A stretch of 37,729 bases of DNA, from the NCBI GenBank assembly GCA_905480405.1, contig CAJQQH010000188.1, positions 1 to 37,729 on the forward strand, written 5' to 3'. The position numbers were made by a program, and so were the translations under genes. Position 1 is the stretch's first letter. Each line of letters begins with the position of its first letter. The stretch comes from an uncultured Polaribacter sp. (GTDB lineage Bacteria; Bacteroidota; Bacteroidia; Flavobacteriales; Flavobacteriaceae). The notes below the pieces were generated by a model that was not told the DNA's origin, made no database searches, and worked only from the letters and a program-made list of their open reading frames with translations. This document shows, piece by piece, positions 17,708 to 25,369 of this stretch.

Positions 17708-18064
17708 ATGAATTATATACAAATTATACTAACAGCATTTATTGCTTTAATACATATATATATTGTTTACCTAGAAATGGTACTATGGACAACAAAAAAA
17801 GGAATAGAAGCATTTGATCTAAAGGACAAGGAATTTGCTGAAGAAACGAAAGTAATGGCAGCAAACCAGGGATTATACAATGGTTTTTTAGCTGCAGGTT
17901 TAATATGGTCTATAATAGCATCTAAAATAGATGTAGCAATTTTCTTTTCAGCATGTGTTTTTATAGCTGGTATTTATGGTGCATATTCAACAAAGAAAAT
18001 TAAAATTTTATACATTCAAACAATACCAGCTTCATTAGCAATAATTTCTTTATTATTATTTTAA
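17708..18064 (+). CDS. DUF1304 family membrane protein
   Basis: A 118-residue protein with four hydrophobic helices. The pattern (IHIYIVYLEMVLWTTKKGIEAF, then MAANQGLYNGFLAAGLIWS, then CVFIAGIYGAYS) is that of DUF1304, a family of small inner-membrane proteins of unknown function. The conserved E in LEM and the NQGLYNGFLA helix are the clearest markers. No promoter is visible in the 12 bp between the dodecin terminator and the ATG, so expression probably depends on read-through or on an element that I do not recognise. Confidence 0.87.
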   Translation: MNYIQIILTAFIALIHIYIVYLEMVLWTTKKGIEAFDLKDKEFAEETKVMAANQGLYNGFLAAGLIWSIIASKIDVAIFFSACVFIAGIYGAYSTKKIKILYIQTIPASLAIISLLLF

Positions 18065-18068
18065 ATAG

Positions 18069-18100
18069 TTGTTATATCTATTTTGTATACTTTATTTTTG
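18069..18100 (+). promoter_or_regulatory. mscS promoter (TTG-N21-TATTTTTG)
   Basis: TTG at 18069-18071 and TATTTTTG at 18093-18100 are separated by 21 bp, the canonical Bacteroidota spacing, and lie 24 bases before the ATG at 18125. Confidence 0.6.
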
Positions 18101-18124
18101 TAGTCTAACTTTAAAAAAACAAGA

Positions 18125-18925
18125 ATGGAAGAGTACGCACAAACATTAATAGACCTTTTATTAAACTACGCACCTAAAGTAGTTATGGCTATAGTAATAT
18201 TACTAGTTGGTTTATTTATAATTAAAATTACTATAAAATCATCTGTAAAAATTATGGAAAAAAGAGGTGTTGATATAACGCTTCAGAAATTTTTAGGAAA
18301 TCTAGGAGGCTGGGTTTTAAAAATTTTATTAATTATAGCTGTAATTTCTCAATTAGGTATAGAAACTACTTCTTTTGCTGCAATTTTGGCTGCTGCAGGT
18401 TTAGCAGTTGGTTTAGCTTTACAAGGTTCTCTTGCAAATTTTGCAGGTGGAGTTTTAATTATGATTTTTAAACCATTTAAAATTGGAGATTTAATTGAAG
18501 CACAAGGAGAAATTGGTGTGGTTAAAGAAATTGAAATCTTTACAACAAAACTAACAGGATTATCAAATAAAGAAATTATTATACCAAATGGATCTTTATC
18601 TAATGGTAATGTAATAAACTACACAACAGAAGGAACTCGTAGAGTAGATCTAGTAATTGGAGTTTCATATGATGCAGACATCAAGAAAACAAAAGAAGTT
18701 TTAACGAAAGTATTAACTTCACATCCAAAAGTTTTAAAAACACCAGCTCCAGGAGTGACAGTATTAGAATTAGCAGATAGTTCTGTTAACTTTGCTGTAA
18801 GACCTTGGTGTGATACAGCGGATTATTGGGATGTTTATTTTGATGTTACCGAGAATGCAAAATTAGCTTTAGATGAAGCAGGTATAGAAATACCTTATCC
18901 ACATAGAGTTAATATTAATAAATAG
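18125..18925 (+). CDS. Small-conductance mechanosensitive channel (MscS family)
   Basis: A 266-residue MscS-type channel that would open on membrane tension to release solutes in osmotic downshock. There are three N-terminal helices (about 17-40, 60-80, 85-110). The pore helix has the Gly/Ala pattern AAGLAVGLALQGSLANFAGG, followed by the beta domain entry FKPFKIGDLIEAQGEIGVVKEIEIFTT and the PNGSLSNGNVINYT segment of the vestibule. The length is the minimal MscS form. The final 11 bp overlap the convergent tsaB gene. Confidence 0.93.
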   Translation: MEEYAQTLIDLLLNYAPKVVMAIVILLVGLFIIKITIKSSVKIMEKRGVDITLQKFLGNLGGWVLKILLIIAVISQLGIETTSFAAILAAAGLAVGLALQGSLANFAGGVLIMIFKPFKIGDLIEAQGEIGVVKEIEIFTTKLTGLSNKEIIIPNGSLSNGNVINYTTEGTRRVDLVIGVSYDADIKKTKEVLTKVLTSHPKVLKTPAPGVTVLELADSSVNFAVRPWCDTADYWDVYFDVTENAKLALDEAGIEIPYPHRVNINK

Positions 18926-19601
18926 GTTTTTTCTTTTTTTGAGGAATAACAACAAAATCTTTTAAATAAAAAGGTTCAAAATAAGCGACATTTTCAATGT
19001 CGTTTTTTTTGTGCTTTTCATAAGATAATTTGGCCATTTCTTTTGCTGAAGGAAATTTATCATCAATAAAAACTGCATTTTTATGTTTGATAATTTCTTT
19101 ACACTTTGCAGATCCATCACCCAAAAAATATACTTTAGAAATATTTAAGTATTCAGAAAAAGAATTCTCATTAATAATTTCTGCTTTAATTTCTCTAATT
19201 GCTTTATAGTTTTTATCTAAAATAGTAGAATACACTTCCATTCTCCTAGCATCTAACATAGGCACAATAAATCCTTTTTCTATGGATATAGAATGAGATA
19301 ACGAAGTTAATGTATCTATAGATATTAAAGGTTTACTATACGCAAAACAGAGCCCTTTTGCGGCAGAAACTCCAATTCTTAAACCTGTATAAGACCCAGG
19401 ACCTTTACTTACTGCTACAGCATCTATTTTATCTGATGATAAATTAACTTCTTTTAATGCATCTACAATAAACGGATGCAAAACTTCTGCATGAGAATAA
19501 TTACCGTTGTTTAATTCTTTAATAGCTAAAATTTCTCCTTTATTAGCAATACTTACAGAGCAATTTTTTGTGCTTGTTTCTATATTTAAAATAATACTCA
19601 A
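18915..19601 (-). CDS. tsaB: tRNA threonylcarbamoyladenosine biosynthesis protein TsaB
   Basis: TsaB is the non-catalytic ASKHA-fold partner that, with TsaD and TsaE, transfers threonylcarbamoyl to A37 of ANN-decoding tRNAs. The 228-residue product shows the expected N-terminal NIETSTKNCSVSI, the GNYSHAEVLHPFI segment and the KGPGSYTGLRIGVSAAKGL loop, and it lacks the metal-binding histidines of TsaD. tsaD and tsaE are not nearby. The 3' end overlaps mscS by 11 bp on the other strand, leaving no room for a separate terminator. Confidence 0.94.
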   Translation of the reverse strand: MSIILNIETSTKNCSVSIANKGEILAIKELNNGNYSHAEVLHPFIVDALKEVNLSSDKIDAVAVSKGPGSYTGLRIGVSAAKGLCFAYSKPLISIDTLTSLSHSISIEKGFIVPMLDARRMEVYSTILDKNYKAIREIKAEIINENSFSEYLNISKVYFLGDGSAKCKEIIKHKNAVFIDDKFPSAKEMAKLSYEKHKKNDIENVAYFEPFYLKDFVVIPQKKKKPIY

Positions 19602-19617
19602 ACCTCTAATTTTTATA

Positions 19618-19650
19618 CAAAGATAATTTAAAAAGGAAACCTCACAGCAA
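19618..19650 (-). promoter_or_regulatory. tsaB promoter (TTG-N22-TATCTTTG)
   Basis: Reverse-strand TATCTTTG (19618-19625) is 17 bases before the tsaB ATG. The matching TTG (19648-19650) lies at 22-bp spacing and falls in the loop of the tolC terminator hairpin, so the two signals overlap. Confidence 0.6.
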
Positions 19651-19669
19651 AATTAATTACAGTGAGGTT
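19630..19669 (-). terminator. Terminator after the TolC-family gene
   Basis: On the reverse strand an 8-bp stem (AACCTCAC / GTGAGGTT) with a 16-base loop is followed by TCCTTTTT. The tail is interrupted by CC, so this is a moderate terminator. Confidence 0.6.
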
Positions 19670-19695
19670 AAAATATTTTTTGGTGTTTAAAAAAC

Positions 19696-21027
19696 TTATT
19701 CTAAAATTAAATCTCCACCGTAAAACTGCAACACTTTCGTTTTAAAAACATAATCATATTTAGAACGGATTAGAGCTGCTTCTGCATTTACTAAACGTGT
19801 TCTTACTTGATCAAAATCAAATTGAGTCATTGCGCCGTAATTATAACGTTCTTGAGCATTTTTAAAAGCTTCTTTTTGAGCTTCTAGAGATATTTTAGCG
19901 GCTTCAAAAGTTTTTAACGCAGTTCTAACATCTAAGAAAGATTGCTCTATAGTTTGTTTTAAACTTAATTTTTCACTTTCTAATCTCGTTTCTGAAATCT
20001 GTTTGTTAATTACGGATTGAGCAACTCTATTTCTTGTTTGAAAACGATTAAAAATAGGAATGCTAACGTTAAAACCAAGACCATAACCTAAATTATCACT
20101 TAACTGATTGGAGAAAGTTTCATTAGAAAAACCAGCTGGTGGTTTTAAATTAAAACCATAATTAGAAGATAAAGAAGCCGAAGCAGAAACAGAAGGTAAA
20201 AAAGCTGATTTTGTTATTTCTATACCTAAATCTGCACTTTCTATCGCTAATTTAGCTCTTGCAATTTCTGGCATTCTATCTAAAGATTTATTATAAACAG
20301 TAGATGAGTTTTTATAAAATAAATTAGCAGAAGGTGTACCAACATTTATAGGAGATACATCAAAACCATTAACAGAAACTTGTAATAATTGTGCTAAATT
20401 TAAAAGCGCCAAATCTAAAGCATTTTCTTGTGAAATTACAGTTTGTAAATTTGTTGCTGCTGTAGATTGTGTATTTAAAAGATCTCCTTTGGGTATCACA
20501 CCAGATTTAAACCTACTCTCTGCAGCTTCAATTTGTTTTTTACTAATCTCATATTGCACCTTGGCAGCACTTAAATTTTCTTTTGCAAATAGAATATTTA
20601 AATATCCATTAACAACAAATAAAGAAATATCATTTTCAATTTTCTTTAAATCTAACATACTTGTTTCTACACCTAATTGTGCTTGTTTGTATGTATTAGT
20701 ATTTCTATAACCATTAAAAACTGTAATACCAGAACTTAAACCTACAGAACCACCAAAGAAAGTAGTATTTACTCTGTTTTGTGATACAGGGTCGAAACCA
20801 GTACCAAAATTTAAATTACCACCTGTACTAGCATTAAGATTAGGTAAAAAGTTTCCTTTTGTAATTTCTACATCTTTTTTTGCTAACTCTAAGCTAAGTC
20901 GGTTTTGTTGAATAGAAATATTCTTTTTTAGAGCTTCATCTACACACTCTTTAAGGGTCCATTTTTGTTGAGAAAAAGCCGTCATTGAAGTAATAATGGC
21001 TACAAATAAGATAAGTTTGGTTTTCAA
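19696..21027 (-). CDS. TolC family outer-membrane efflux protein
   Basis: A 443-residue protein with a signal peptide (1-19, ending TAFSQ) and the duplicated OEP layout: long coiled-coil helices (DLKKIENDISLFVVNGYLN..., and ISLEAQKEAFKNAQERYNYG) alternating with beta segments. TolC-type trimers form the outer-membrane channel of RND, ABC or MFS efflux and type I secretion systems. The opening KWTLKECVDEALKKNISIQQN is typical of Bacteroidota members. No adaptor (HlyD) or pump gene is next to it, so the partner is unknown. Two 20-bp direct repeats lie about 115-155 bp upstream of the start. Confidence 0.92.
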   Translation of the reverse strand: MKTKLILFVAIITSMTAFSQQKWTLKECVDEALKKNISIQQNRLSLELAKKDVEITKGNFLPNLNASTGGNLNFGTGFDPVSQNRVNTTFFGGSVGLSSGITVFNGYRNTNTYKQAQLGVETSMLDLKKIENDISLFVVNGYLNILFAKENLSAAKVQYEISKKQIEAAESRFKSGVIPKGDLLNTQSTAATNLQTVISQENALDLALLNLAQLLQVSVNGFDVSPINVGTPSANLFYKNSSTVYNKSLDRMPEIARAKLAIESADLGIEITKSAFLPSVSASASLSSNYGFNLKPPAGFSNETFSNQLSDNLGYGLGFNVSIPIFNRFQTRNRVAQSVINKQISETRLESEKLSLKQTIEQSFLDVRTALKTFEAAKISLEAQKEAFKNAQERYNYGAMTQFDFDQVRTRLVNAEAALIRSKYDYVFKTKVLQFYGGDLILE

Positions 21028-21141
21028 AATTTTAATTTTTATGAATTCTATGATTAAATTTCAATATTGATACCAAAAAACAAAAAATATTCAAATAGTT
21101 ATAATTCAATTAGTTAAACCTTAAGCTTATTAAAAAGACAC

Positions 21142-21181
21142 ATAAAATCGAACACTATTATTCAAAATTGAACACTTCTAT
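21142..21181 (-). repeat. Tandem 20-bp direct repeat upstream of tolC
   Basis: On the reverse strand ATAGAAGTGTTCAATTTTGA is followed head-to-tail by ATAATAGTGTTCGATTTTAT, 15 of 20 positions identical with a shared AGTGTTC core. A CTATC-TTTT-GATAG hairpin (21178-21191) abuts it. The two-helical-turn periodicity is what a dimeric regulator would need; the operator role is inference. Confidence 0.5.
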
Positions 21182-21248
21182 CTTTTGATAGTGCATATAA
21201 GACGACTAAAAGTAAAATATGTTACAGCAATTTACTCTTATTGAAATG

Positions 21249-21470
21249 TTAAATTTTGGATCTCTTCTTATATCTGTATATTGTATAGAAAAGAATACCA
21301 ATTAATAAGTAAGGAAAAACCATTAAATACGTGATTCCATTATTAACACCTTCTGCCATAGAAGCATCACCATTTTCGACTACAGCTTTACACATTGCGC
21401 ATTGTGAAAAAGTAGATTTTATTGTTAAAACAGAAAACAATACACTGAAAAAGATTATTTTTTTATGCAT
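21249..21470 (-). CDS. Small CxxC membrane protein of the oxidase assembly operon
   Basis: A 73-residue protein that I cannot assign to a named family. A signal peptide or first helix (1-22) ends TFSQ and is followed at once by CAMCKAVVENGD (C24 and C27). A second helix (about 47-65, YLMVFPYLLIGILFYTIY) and a basic tail complete it. The mature N-terminus with CxxC would sit in the periplasm. The start overlaps the end of the DUF420 gene by 8 bp, so it is the last gene of the ctaB-to-SCO gene string. A role in copper or disulfide handling during oxidase assembly is suggested only by position and the CxxC. Confidence 0.75.
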   Translation of the reverse strand: MHKKIIFFSVLFSVLTIKSTFSQCAMCKAVVENGDASMAEGVNNGITYLMVFPYLLIGILFYTIYRYKKRSKI

Positions 21471-22002
21471 AGTAAGGAGATATCATTAAATACACTATAA
21501 CGCCAGTAACTGCAACATATAACCATAAAGGAAAAGTTATTTTTGCAATTTTTTTATGTTTAGGAAAGTTACCTAATTTAGCTCTCATATAAGTAGTTAA
21601 AACAAATGGAATAACAATTATTGATAAAACAATATGAGTAATTAAAATAAAGTAGTATACATATTTAATAGCTCCTTCTCCACCAAATTTTGTAGAGTCA
21701 GAAGTCATATGATACCCTATGTATAACAGAAGAAATACTAAAGAACAAGCAATAGCAACAGTATTTAATTGCTCATGAAGTTTTTTATTACCCTTTTTTA
21801 TTGCTAAAACAGCTGCAATTAACAATACTGCAGTTAAACCATTTATAGTTGCATAAATAGGAGGTAAAAAAGTTAAAGGTTTAACATCAAAACCTAAGCT
21901 TCTTAAATTAACACCAAATAAAGCTGCAACAGCTAACGGAATTATAATAGATAATATAGTAATTATCTTTTTGTACTTTTTTTCTTTGGCTAGATTACTC
22001 AT
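21463..22002 (-). CDS. DUF420 family membrane protein
   Basis: A 179-residue membrane protein with about five helices. It matches DUF420, a family found beside cytochrome oxidase and SCO genes; Bacillus and Staphylococcus relatives (CtaM) are needed for oxidase maturation. Markers are the helix PPIYATINGLTAVLLIAAV, the following loop KKGNKKLHEQLN, and histidines in HMTSD and ITHIVLSIIVIPFVL. Its start overlaps the SCO gene by 8 bp and its end overlaps the CxxC mini-protein, so the three are tightly coupled. Confidence 0.88.
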   Translation of the reverse strand: MSNLAKEKKYKKIITILSIIIPLAVAALFGVNLRSLGFDVKPLTFLPPIYATINGLTAVLLIAAVLAIKKGNKKLHEQLNTVAIACSLVFLLLYIGYHMTSDSTKFGGEGAIKYVYYFILITHIVLSIIVIPFVLTTYMRAKLGNFPKHKKIAKITFPLWLYVAVTGVIVYLMISPYYA

Positions 22003-22639
22003 TTAACAACAGTTTAATATCTTCTTTTAATTCTTTTACTTGATCAGGAAAAGCTTGTTCTTCTATTGCTCTGTAATACATAATTGGGTTTCCAAATTCA
22101 TCTTTTCTAGAACGAATATAACCCTCTTTATCAACTAAAGCGAATAATCCCGAATGCTCAAAACCACCATGTTCTTCTTCTCCTTTTCCAGCATATAGCT
22201 TAAACCCTTTGTTAGATAAAGCATATACAATCTCTTCTGATTTACCCGTTAATAAATGCCAATTTTTATTTATGATACCATTACTTTTAGCATATTGCTT
22301 TAAAATTTCTGGTGTATCAATTTCGGGTGTAATTGATATAGAAGCAATTCCGAATTCTGGATTTCCAAAAAAAGCATCTTGAATCGTTAACATTTTTTGA
22401 TTCATTATAGGGCAAATTGTAGGACAAGTAGAAAAGAAAAATTCTACAACAAACACTTTACCTTCATAATCCTTATTTGTAATTAATTTTCCTTCCTGAT
22501 TCGTAAATTCAAAATCGGGTACTTTATTGAACTTTACCAAACCAGAATCTTCAAAATGACTCACCACTTTTGGAACTGTGTAAATACCGAATAATAAAAT
22601 GATAAATACTACACCTATGTAAGAATTCTTTTTACTCAT
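21995..22639 (-). CDS. SCO family copper chaperone (SCO1/SenC)
   Basis: SCO proteins have a thioredoxin fold and deliver copper to the CuA site of oxidase subunit II or reduce its cysteines. The 214-residue product has an N-terminal anchor (about 8-22) and a periplasmic domain. The copper ligands are present: C72 and C76 in STCPTICP, and H162 in FEHSGLFALVDKEG. The order matches functional SCO1/SenC. It overlaps the gene before it (22636-23307) by 4 bp in an ATGA junction and the DUF420 gene after it by 8 bp. Confidence 0.94.
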   Translation of the reverse strand: MSKKNSYIGVVFIILLFGIYTVPKVVSHFEDSGLVKFNKVPDFEFTNQEGKLITNKDYEGKVFVVEFFFSTCPTICPIMNQKMLTIQDAFFGNPEFGIASISITPEIDTPEILKQYAKSNGIINKNWHLLTGKSEEIVYALSNKGFKLYAGKGEEEHGGFEHSGLFALVDKEGYIRSRKDEFGNPIMYYRAIEEQAFPDQVKELKEDIKLLLNE

Positions 22640-23307
22640 AATCCAACTTCTTTTCTATCAGCCTTATTCTTATTTCTATCTTTAAAAGCAGCATAATATT
22701 CATAATAAAGAACTTTTACATCATCTTTAAGTTTACCGTTTAAAACAGCAACAGAATTCATATTATAGCCATAAAGCATACCATCTTTACTATCTGCATC
22801 TTTTATTCTACCTCTTAAATTTACTTTCTTATCAATTAAAAAGGCTTTTGAAGAAGAAAGGTTAATTAGAGGTTCATTATAAGCAAAACTTGTATAAAAC
22901 CCTTCTATTTCTTCTTTAGAACTAGATAAGAAAACCCATTTTTGCATATCTGTAAAAGCACCTATTTCTTGTTTTAACTTTTCTGCTTCTACTTCTTGCC
23001 CTTTTGGATAAATTGCTAAAACTTGAAATTTCTTATAATCTGTAAATTTCTTATAAACTTTTTCGTTAAAATTAAAAAGACCAGATTTATTTGCTTGTAC
23101 ATCATTCCCTAAAAAAACAACGATAGAAACAAAATCTTTTAATTGTACTTTGTTTGTAGCATCAATCTCTGAAACATCAATTATACGCTCTGTTACAATA
23201 GGTAATTTTGTAAAATTATTTTCACCTAAAGACAACATTAAAAAACATATTAATGGAAAAATAAAAAGTAAAAAAAGTACAACTCTTTTTTTTGTTAATG
23301 ATTTCAT
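22636..23307 (-). CDS. SCO/thioredoxin-fold-like protein without copper ligands
   Basis: A 223-residue protein with an N-terminal membrane anchor (about 8-27) and a periplasmic domain. I do not know a named family for it. The strand order and spacing resemble its neighbour SCO: SIVVFLGNDVQANKS stands where SCO has VVEFFFSTCPTICP, and SSSKAFLIDKKVNLRGRI stands where SCO has FEHSGLFALVDKEGYIRSR. Both ligand cysteines and the ligand histidine are therefore missing; the only Cys is in the anchor. It looks like a duplicated SCO that lost catalytic metal binding, which is inference from alignment by eye. It follows an intrinsic terminator and leads the four-gene coupled string. Confidence 0.75.
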   Translation of the reverse strand: MKSLTKKRVVLFLLFIFPLICFLMLSLGENNFTKLPIVTERIIDVSEIDATNKVQLKDFVSIVVFLGNDVQANKSGLFNFNEKVYKKFTDYKKFQVLAIYPKGQEVEAEKLKQEIGAFTDMQKWVFLSSSKEEIEGFYTSFAYNEPLINLSSSKAFLIDKKVNLRGRIKDADSKDGMLYGYNMNSVAVLNGKLKDDVKVLYYEYYAAFKDRNKNKADRKEVGL

Positions 23308-23345
23308 GTAATAGAAATTAATTAAAAACTGAATTAATTAGATAT

Positions 23346-23374
23346 AAAAAAAGGTGGTTAAAACCACCTTTTTA
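23346..23374 (-). terminator. Mid-cluster intrinsic terminator
   Basis: A perfect GGTGGTT-AA-AACCACC stem flanked by A and T runs (TTTTTTT on the reverse strand) sits 10 bases after the subunit IV stop. No -7 element is visible between it and the start of the next gene at 23307. Confidence 0.85.
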
Positions 23375-23383
23375 TTTATTTGA

Positions 23384-23722
23384 TTACCATTTTACTAGTG
23401 GCGCTAATGTTTCGTATAAATAGCCTCCTTCAATTAAAAGCAGTGTTACTAAATAACAAATTAGAAAAACTGCCGTCCAAACTACAGAGCGTCTAAACCA
23501 TTTCTTTTCACCTTCCATATGCATAAATGCCCAAGTAATCCCGTAGGCTTTTGCTAATGTTAAGATGATAAATATCCAATTTAACGGGCTTGTTCCTAAA
23601 ATACTAGTAAGGTGTAGTGAAGCTGGTTTATAAATACCTAGTACTACTTCTACAATAGTTATTGCAGATAGAATCCAAAATACATTCCAAATTCTTTTTG
23701 TATGTGATTGTGCGTGTGCCAT
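23384..23722 (-). CDS. Cytochrome c oxidase subunit IV-like protein
   Basis: A 112-residue protein with three membrane helices (about 13-30, 43-64, 80-100). The pattern HTKRIWNVFWILSAITIVEVVLGI, then WIFIILTLAKAYGITWAFMHMEGEKKWFR, is that of the bacterial subunit IV (CyoD/CtaF-like) family of heme-copper oxidases, which supports assembly of subunits I and III. It is 20 bp downstream of the long subunit III gene in the same operon, and a strong terminator follows it. Confidence 0.88.
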   Translation of the reverse strand: MAHAQSHTKRIWNVFWILSAITIVEVVLGIYKPASLHLTSILGTSPLNWIFIILTLAKAYGITWAFMHMEGEKKWFRRSVVWTAVFLICYLVTLLLIEGGYLYETLAPLVKW

Positions 23723-23742
23723 CTTGTGCTATTATTTTATAA

Positions 23743-24723
23743 TTAAACTAAGTAGAAAAAAGTAAATACAAATACCCAAACTAAATCTACAAAGTGCCAA
23801 TATAATCCTACTTTTTCAACCATTTCGTAATGCCCTCTTTTCTCGTATGTACCAAGAATAACATTAAAGAAAATAATTATATTAATAATGATTCCTGAAA
23901 GTACGTGAAATCCGTGAAACCCAGTAATAAAGAAGAAAAAGTCTGCGAATATTGTATTACCATATTCATTTGCTCTTAAATTTGCTCCTTCAATTACAAA
24001 TTTTCCATTTGCTAATTCAGATGCTCCTTTTTCTCTAGACAAAATTATTTTTTGCTTTAAATCAAGGTTCATTTTCTCACTTCTAATTTGAATAGAAGGA
24101 TCTGCTTTATAAGACGCCATAATCTGAGCAACAGAATACTGTGGTACAGCTTCTCCACTCTCGAACCATAAACCATTTTTTCTGGTATTTGTTTCTCTAA
24201 GGTCCATTCTATCTCCAACTACAAAGTCAGATAAAGCTATTTGATGACCATCTTTTACAAATTGTAAAACTTTACCATCAGTAGTTTTAACTGCTCCATA
24301 AGAACCTTTAATAAAGGTATTCCATTCCCATGCTTGAGAACCAACAAAGATTAAACCACCAATAATAGTAGCAAACATATACCAAGCTACTTTATTTTTT
24401 TTCATTTGATGCCCTGCATCGACAGCTAATACCATAGTAACAGACGATGCAATTAAAACAAATGTCATAAACGCAACGTAAATCATTGGGTAATTTCCAT
24501 GTACAAAAGGAATGTGCGTAAACACCTCATCCGCAATTGGCCAAGAATCTATAAATTTAAAACGAGTTAAACCGTAAGCCGCTAAAAACCCCGAAAAGGT
24601 TAATGCATCAGAAACGATAAAAAACCACATCATCATTTTACCATAACTTGCTCCAAATGGCTTGTTTCCACCACCACTCCAAGTATCCTTACTATCAGAA
24701 GGTATAGCAATATTTGCTTCCAT
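23743..24723 (-). CDS. Cytochrome c oxidase subunit III, long form
   Basis: A 326-residue heme-copper oxidase subunit III. Family markers are MMWFFIVSDALTFSGFLAAY (first helices), FVGSQAWEWNTFI, FFFITGFHGFHVLSGI and the last helix YWHFVDLVWVFVFTFFYLV. Between QAWEWNTFI and the TGFHG helix there is a hydrophilic stretch of about 115 residues (about 139-256) in place of a loop of roughly 15 residues, predicted to face one side of the membrane. Similar long forms occur in flavobacteria as I recall. Together with the 195-residue gene upstream, this gives two tandem subunit III proteins, which may both belong to one oxidase. Confidence 0.92.
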   Translation of the reverse strand: MEANIAIPSDSKDTWSGGGNKPFGASYGKMMMWFFIVSDALTFSGFLAAYGLTRFKFIDSWPIADEVFTHIPFVHGNYPMIYVAFMTFVLIASSVTMVLAVDAGHQMKKNKVAWYMFATIIGGLIFVGSQAWEWNTFIKGSYGAVKTTDGKVLQFVKDGHQIALSDFVVGDRMDLRETNTRKNGLWFESGEAVPQYSVAQIMASYKADPSIQIRSEKMNLDLKQKIILSREKGASELANGKFVIEGANLRANEYGNTIFADFFFFITGFHGFHVLSGIIINIIIFFNVILGTYEKRGHYEMVEKVGLYWHFVDLVWVFVFTFFYLV

Positions 24724-24779
24724 AAAATATTCTCTGTTAATTAATTCTTAATTAGTTTGCCAAAAATAACTATTTTTAA

Positions 24780-25367
24780 TCACCTAATGAAATAGAAAAA
24801 GAAAAATAGATAAATCCATAATATATCTACAAAGTGCCAGAAGATTGCACCTAGTTCAAAACCAAGCATATCATCCGATTTATATTTGTATTTAAAATGA
24901 TTATAAATTACGACTAAAAGAACAACAACACCAACAAATAAGTGTATTACGTGCATAAACGTAATACCAATTATAAAAGATGTTGATACTGTACTCTCTG
25001 GTCCTGTAAAAAATAACCCTATACTTTTTAGTTGGTTAAAGCCAACATATTGTTGCCAAATAAACCCAATTCCTAATAATAGTGTTGCAATTACCAAAAT
25101 TAAGGACAACTGTCTTTTGTTTTGTTTTAAAAATCGTTGCGATAAAAATAATGTAATACTACTTGCAACAATTAAAAAAGTACTTACATAAAATGCCTGT
25201 GGTAAATCAAAAGAAACCCAATCATCACGTTTCATACTAATTACATACGCACTTGTTAATCCTGCAAAAAACATTACCATACTAATCATAGAGATCCACA
25301 ACATTGGTTTTGCAGATTTCTTCTTAGCTACTGTATACTCTTGTTTTAAAGCTTGTTCTCCTATCAT
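24780..25367 (-). CDS. Heme-copper oxidase subunit III, short form
   Basis: A 195-residue subunit III family protein with five helices: MLWISMISMVMFFAGLTSAYVIS, FYVSTFLIVASSITLFLS, the HVIHLFVGVVVLLVVIYNHF helix, and the closing FELGAIFWHFVDILWIYLFFFFYFIR with the conserved WHFVD-x-x-W. It starts 3 bp after the ctaB stop and precedes the long subunit III by 56 bp, so all are likely cotranscribed. Subunits I and II are not in the window. Confidence 0.92.
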   Translation of the reverse strand: MIGEQALKQEYTVAKKKSAKPMLWISMISMVMFFAGLTSAYVISMKRDDWVSFDLPQAFYVSTFLIVASSITLFLSQRFLKQNKRQLSLILVIATLLLGIGFIWQQYVGFNQLKSIGLFFTGPESTVSTSFIIGITFMHVIHLFVGVVVLLVVIYNHFKYKYKSDDMLGFELGAIFWHFVDILWIYLFFFFYFIR

Positions 25368-25369
25368 TA

